A stretch of DNA of 64,000 bases from JAPXLN01 sp033809515 (lineage in GTDB: Bacteria; Bacillota; Sulfobacillia; Fermentithermobacillales; Fermentithermobacillaceae): positions 10,838-74,837 of the forward strand of contig JAPXLN010000008.1 in the NCBI GenBank assembly GCA_033809515.1. Reading direction: 5' to 3'. The position numbers were made by a program, and so were the translations under genes. Below, piece after piece: positions 61,515-64,000 of the stretch. How positions within the stretch are numbered: position 1 is the stretch's first letter; each line of letters begins with the position of its first letter. Below the pieces are notes generated by a model. It did no database searches. It saw only the letters and a list, made by a program, of their open reading frames with translations, and was not told the origin of the DNA.

Positions 61515-63604
61515 AATATTCCTCCATCTACTTCAAAGCTGGTAAAATCGTGTAGTGTTTTAACTTCTCTATATTCATTACCATATATGTCTAGGTATAT
61601 TATCATTATCTTTTTCCCTATTTTGTTTAATGGTATGCGGATACTCCAATTATTCGCTTTTATTGTGTTAGCATAAAGTACTTCATCGAAAGCGAATACC
61701 TCACCATCATAATCGTAATCTAGCATTACCATCGAAAGAGATTCTAAATTTTCTTTCTGAGTTGCACCTTTAACCATTGCTTTACTTTTAAAAACTTCAA
61801 TTTGTATAATTGCCTCTGAAAGAGTTTCGGTTTGCTTAATGTAATATTTACAGTTAACTTCCGGTAATCTTATAAAATCAAATCCAACTGCTTCCACAGT
61901 TTCATTAACTTGACTCTCGTCATTAGGTTGAGTGATAGCTTCAAAATCTCGTGTGTGAAGTTCATTTATAATCGAATATGGTATTCTAAGTATGTAATAA
62001 CGGGTTTTACCTTTATCTATGTAATCCTCCAAAAATGTGACACTAGCAGCCGGTGCAATAATAAAAAAGCGTGTTCCCAGTTTACTGCCGATTTGACTGT
62101 TAAGGTCATCTATAAAACCGTAATCTAAAACGACACCTCCATGCTGGAGATGATTAAAGACCAAAACATCGTCATTGCCACGATATCCATCCAACTGAAT
62201 ACCCCCAACGGTATGAGGAACATCTCTACACTGGAAAAGATGTAAAGCAAAAAAGCGCCAATCATCCCAAGGAAGTCTTTTCAGTTTTGAAAAATCATAC
62301 AAGCCAGCATTGTATAGTGTAAAGGGCTTATGTTTTAGTTTTTTCCCTTTATTACCTATTTGTGATTTTAAATTTAGCATTCTTTTTTGAATTGTATATA
62401 TAGCTAATTTACTACTATCAATTCCTATCCACCGACGTTTTAATTTTTCTGAAACAGCTAAAGTTGTACCCGAACCTGCGAAACAATCTAAAACAATATC
62501 GTCTTTATTGCTTAAGCCTTTAATTATTCGTTCCAAAAGATATTCACTTTTTTGGGTTGGATACCCATTTCTCTCATATGCTGATATATCTAACCATGTA
62601 TCAGTAAGAATCTTATAATCCCTGGGTGGAATATAATGTTCGACAACGCCGTTTGTGTTTAACCTTACAAAGTCCAGTTTCTTACCAGTAGAAGACAGTA
62701 TATCTAAAAAATACTCGTCAATACTCATATCATTCTGAAAACTTTTCTCATATTCCTTATAATTTTCAACAGCTTTATAAGTGCGTTCCTTGGACCATCT
62801 CCATTGACCTGTGGTTGGTGTATTGCCAAATAATTCATATCTCATTGTCGGACGGTTAGTCCCACGCCAATGATTATTCCAGCTACCTTGTTGCATATCT
62901 GGAAGAGCAGCAGTTAGTTTTTCAAATCTTGTATTAGGTTTTTTAGTATAAAAAAATAACATATCATGTCCAGAAGATAGTGATTCTATCGTTTTGAATT
63001 GATTTTGAACATTTTTTGTACCTCTTTTGACAACTATTTCATTCCTAAAATTATTCTCACCAAAAATTTCGTCCAAAATTACCTTTATGTAATGACCCTT
63101 TCTATAATCAATGTGTACAAGAATTGAACCATCATCTGTAAGCAATTCTTTTAAAAAAATTAAGCGTTTCCGTAAAAACTCAATAAAACTAGCACCAATT
63201 AATTTATCCCGATAAGCCCTTTCCTCAGATGATGACCTAAATTCTTCTTTTGTGGCAAAGGGTGGGTCAATATAAACTAATTTTACTCCACAAGAACCAT
63301 CAGAGTTTATAAGTTCGCCTCTATTTTTCATTTGATAAAGGGTTTTCATTGCCTGTAAATTGTCACCAAAAATAAGCATGTTATGCCATTTGCCAAAACC
63401 ATTTTTTCCGAATGTTTTAATTGGTTGTATAGGTACTGCCATAGTTTCTGCTAAAACATCTTCTTTACGCTCTTTTCCTGCATAAACAAGCTCATACTCT
63501 TTTTTCTCCGGAGGGAAAAGCACATTTCTATAATCATCTGGCAATTCTTTACCATTCTGTAGTAAGCTAATAATATGTTGAATTTGTTTTTCAGTAAGTC
63601 CCAT
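61511..63604 (-). CDS. Type III DNA methyltransferase, Mod subunit
   Basis: A 697-aa beta-class N6-adenine methyltransferase. Motif IV is VYIDPPFATKEEF (about residue 109) and the S-adenosylmethionine motif I follows later as LDCFAGSGTTLAVSEKLKRR (about 368), the order typical of Mod. The middle and C-terminal parts hold the target-recognition region, so the recognised sequence cannot be told. DPPF in place of DPPY is common in this group. The start ATG 63604 has AAGGGTG upstream, and a promoter lies at 63659-63687. Mod alone can methylate; Res needs it for cutting. Confidence 0.92.
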   Translation of the reverse strand: MGLTEKQIQHIISLLQNGKELPDDYRNVLFPPEKKEYELVYAGKERKEDVLAETMAVPIQPIKTFGKNGFGKWHNMLIFGDNLQAMKTLYQMKNRGELINSDGSCGVKLVYIDPPFATKEEFRSSSEERAYRDKLIGASFIEFLRKRLIFLKELLTDDGSILVHIDYRKGHYIKVILDEIFGENNFRNEIVVKRGTKNVQNQFKTIESLSSGHDMLFFYTKKPNTRFEKLTAALPDMQQGSWNNHWRGTNRPTMRYELFGNTPTTGQWRWSKERTYKAVENYKEYEKSFQNDMSIDEYFLDILSSTGKKLDFVRLNTNGVVEHYIPPRDYKILTDTWLDISAYERNGYPTQKSEYLLERIIKGLSNKDDIVLDCFAGSGTTLAVSEKLKRRWIGIDSSKLAIYTIQKRMLNLKSQIGNKGKKLKHKPFTLYNAGLYDFSKLKRLPWDDWRFFALHLFQCRDVPHTVGGIQLDGYRGNDDVLVFNHLQHGGVVLDYGFIDDLNSQIGSKLGTRFFIIAPAASVTFLEDYIDKGKTRYYILRIPYSIINELHTRDFEAITQPNDESQVNETVEAVGFDFIRLPEVNCKYYIKQTETLSEAIIQIEVFKSKAMVKGATQKENLESLSMVMLDYDYDGEVFAFDEVLYANTIKANNWSIRIPLNKIGKKIMIIYLDIYGNEYREVKTLHDFTSFEVDGGIL

Positions 63605-63658
63605 TTGTCATGACACCCTTCCTGAACGCATTAATGTATATTTATCATTCAATATTTC

Positions 63659-63687
63659 ATTATACCATTATTTATCTTTGTTTTCCA
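63659..63687 (-). promoter_or_regulatory. Promoter of the type III RM operon
   Basis: On the minus strand TGGAAA (63682-63687) and TATAAT (63659-63664) are 17 bases apart. The -10 is perfect, the -35 matches four of six. The mod ATG follows about 55 bases downstream. Confidence 0.6.
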
Positions 63688-63747
63688 CCACGTTTTAAGT
63701 CACGGAGATAGGAAAATAGACTCCCTCGTGGGTTTCCGTTACCGAAT

Positions 63748-63784
63748 AACACGAAAAACGGCTTCATCCAGCCGTCCTGTGTTA
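63748..63784. promoter_or_regulatory. Two-part hairpin near the right end of the element
   Basis: ACGGCT (63758-63763) pairs with AGCCGT (63770-63775), and outer AACAC pairs with GTGTT. The structure lies between the mod promoter and the right att site and could be a terminator, or insulate the recombinase read-through from the circle. Confidence 0.45.
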
Positions 63785-63867
63785 ACGATTTACACCTGTC
63801 CGGTTTACTCAACCAAGTTCAATAACTATAATGAACGGTAGTGAATCTAAATTTAAGCGATTCCTAA

Positions 63868-64000
63868 ATACTGAAGGGCAAAGTGACTTTCGGGACCCTT
63901 TTCGCTTTCATTAACCTGCTAAATTACGTCTCTTTCCCCATTCAGGAATTGCCCCGCGTCCTCGGCGAAATCGCTTCGAAGTCAGCCGCCCTGGAACGTG
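63868..64000 (+). pseudogene. Continuation of the interrupted ABC exporter gene (3' side, cut by window edge)
   Basis: From ATA at 63868 the frame reads ILKGKVTFGTLFAF, INLLNYVSFPIQELPRVLG, EIASKSAALERV and runs off the window. This is the end of the membrane domain of a type I ABC exporter, just before the ATPase domain. It fits in frame to codon 316 of the 5' part at 52546. The 3' part is therefore separated from its promoter and start codon while the element is integrated. Confidence 0.92.

Larger units (their letters stand above)
52547..63869. mobile_element. Serine-recombinase integrative element, 11,321 bp, with type III RM cargo
   Basis: The element interrupts the ABC exporter gene at codon 317. 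Its left end is ATTTAGGATTCGC (52547-52559) and its right end is GCGATTCCTAAAT (63857-63869), an inverted pair with one mismatch. The 2-bp core AT is present once at each junction. Removing 52547-63867 restores the frame ...MLNSILKGKVTFG.... Genes inside: large serine recombinase, LysM lipoprotein, small proteins, primase/RepA-like fusion, decayed IS21-type istB, and a type III restriction-modification pair. No conjugation, capsid or partition genes are seen. Base composition is lower in GC than the flanks, most of all in the restriction genes, and suggests a mosaic origin. Confidence 0.9.

Noticed and set aside
58980..63604. Type I restriction system or BREX
   Set aside because: Only a Mod/Res pair is present, with the type III motif order; no specificity subunit, PglZ or BrxC-like gene is seen.

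Overview
The window is a piece of an anaerobic Bacillota (Clostridia-like) chromosome. The signs are SLH-domain S-layer protein, YlbF, DUF1232 and Sapep/PepV proteins, a two-gene indolepyruvate:ferredoxin oxidoreductase, a phosphotransbutyrylase/butyrate kinase pair with EtfAB, an Orn/Lys/Arg decarboxylase, and frequent TTG/GTG starts behind strong GGAGG sites. The backbone (1-52546 and 63868-64000) is moderately GC-rich. The stretch between is clearly AT-richer and is a mobile element. No species is claimed.

Layout. 1-2785: heterodimeric ABC exporter. 2796-7090 (minus): DUF1232 protein, then a VWA / PP2C phosphatase / protein kinase triad of the TerY-P type. 7181-8910 (minus): ABC-2 exporter. 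9415-10877: ArsP_2-type permease and a YlbF protein. 11051-21787: a sigma-54 activator, a sigma-54 promoter, and genes for ATP-yielding 2-oxo acid metabolism (buk, ptb, etfB, etfA, a GlcD-type flavoprotein, a YkvI-type transporter, iorA, iorB). 21843-24524 (minus): an unusual operon of a 419-aa unknown protein, two zinc-ribbon proteins and an AraC-type DNA-binding domain. 25045-30663: DUF378, EamA transporter, tRNA-Pro(CGG), a 31-aa hydrophobic peptide, a zinc alcohol dehydrogenase, an E1-like MoeB/ThiF enzyme and a chemoreceptor. 30907-34163: a magnesium-chelatase-like AAA+/VWA pair. 34199-40203: GNAT, PLP decarboxylase translationally coupled to an amidase/F420-ligase-like fusion, and a Sapep dipeptidase. 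40514-49668: S-layer protein, M48 protease, CapD-like dehydratase, DUF1893, DNA polymerase IV, small membrane proteins and RNase P RNA. 49954-52546: a sigma-region-2-only protein, small proteins and an ABC exporter gene.

That last gene is split by an 11,321-bp integrative element (52547-63867). The coding frame of the exporter resumes exactly at 63868, so both attachment junctions can be read to the base: the core is AT and the termini are inverted repeats. The element carries a large serine recombinase at its left end, a LysM lipoprotein, small genes, a CHC2/Toprim primase fused to a RepA-like ATPase and flanked by GGTCAAA repeats, a decayed IS21-type istB, and a type III restriction-modification system. 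Integration supplies the last codons of the recombinase gene from host DNA. In the excised circle the same frame would read 19 other residues, so the recombinase C-terminus should differ between the two states.
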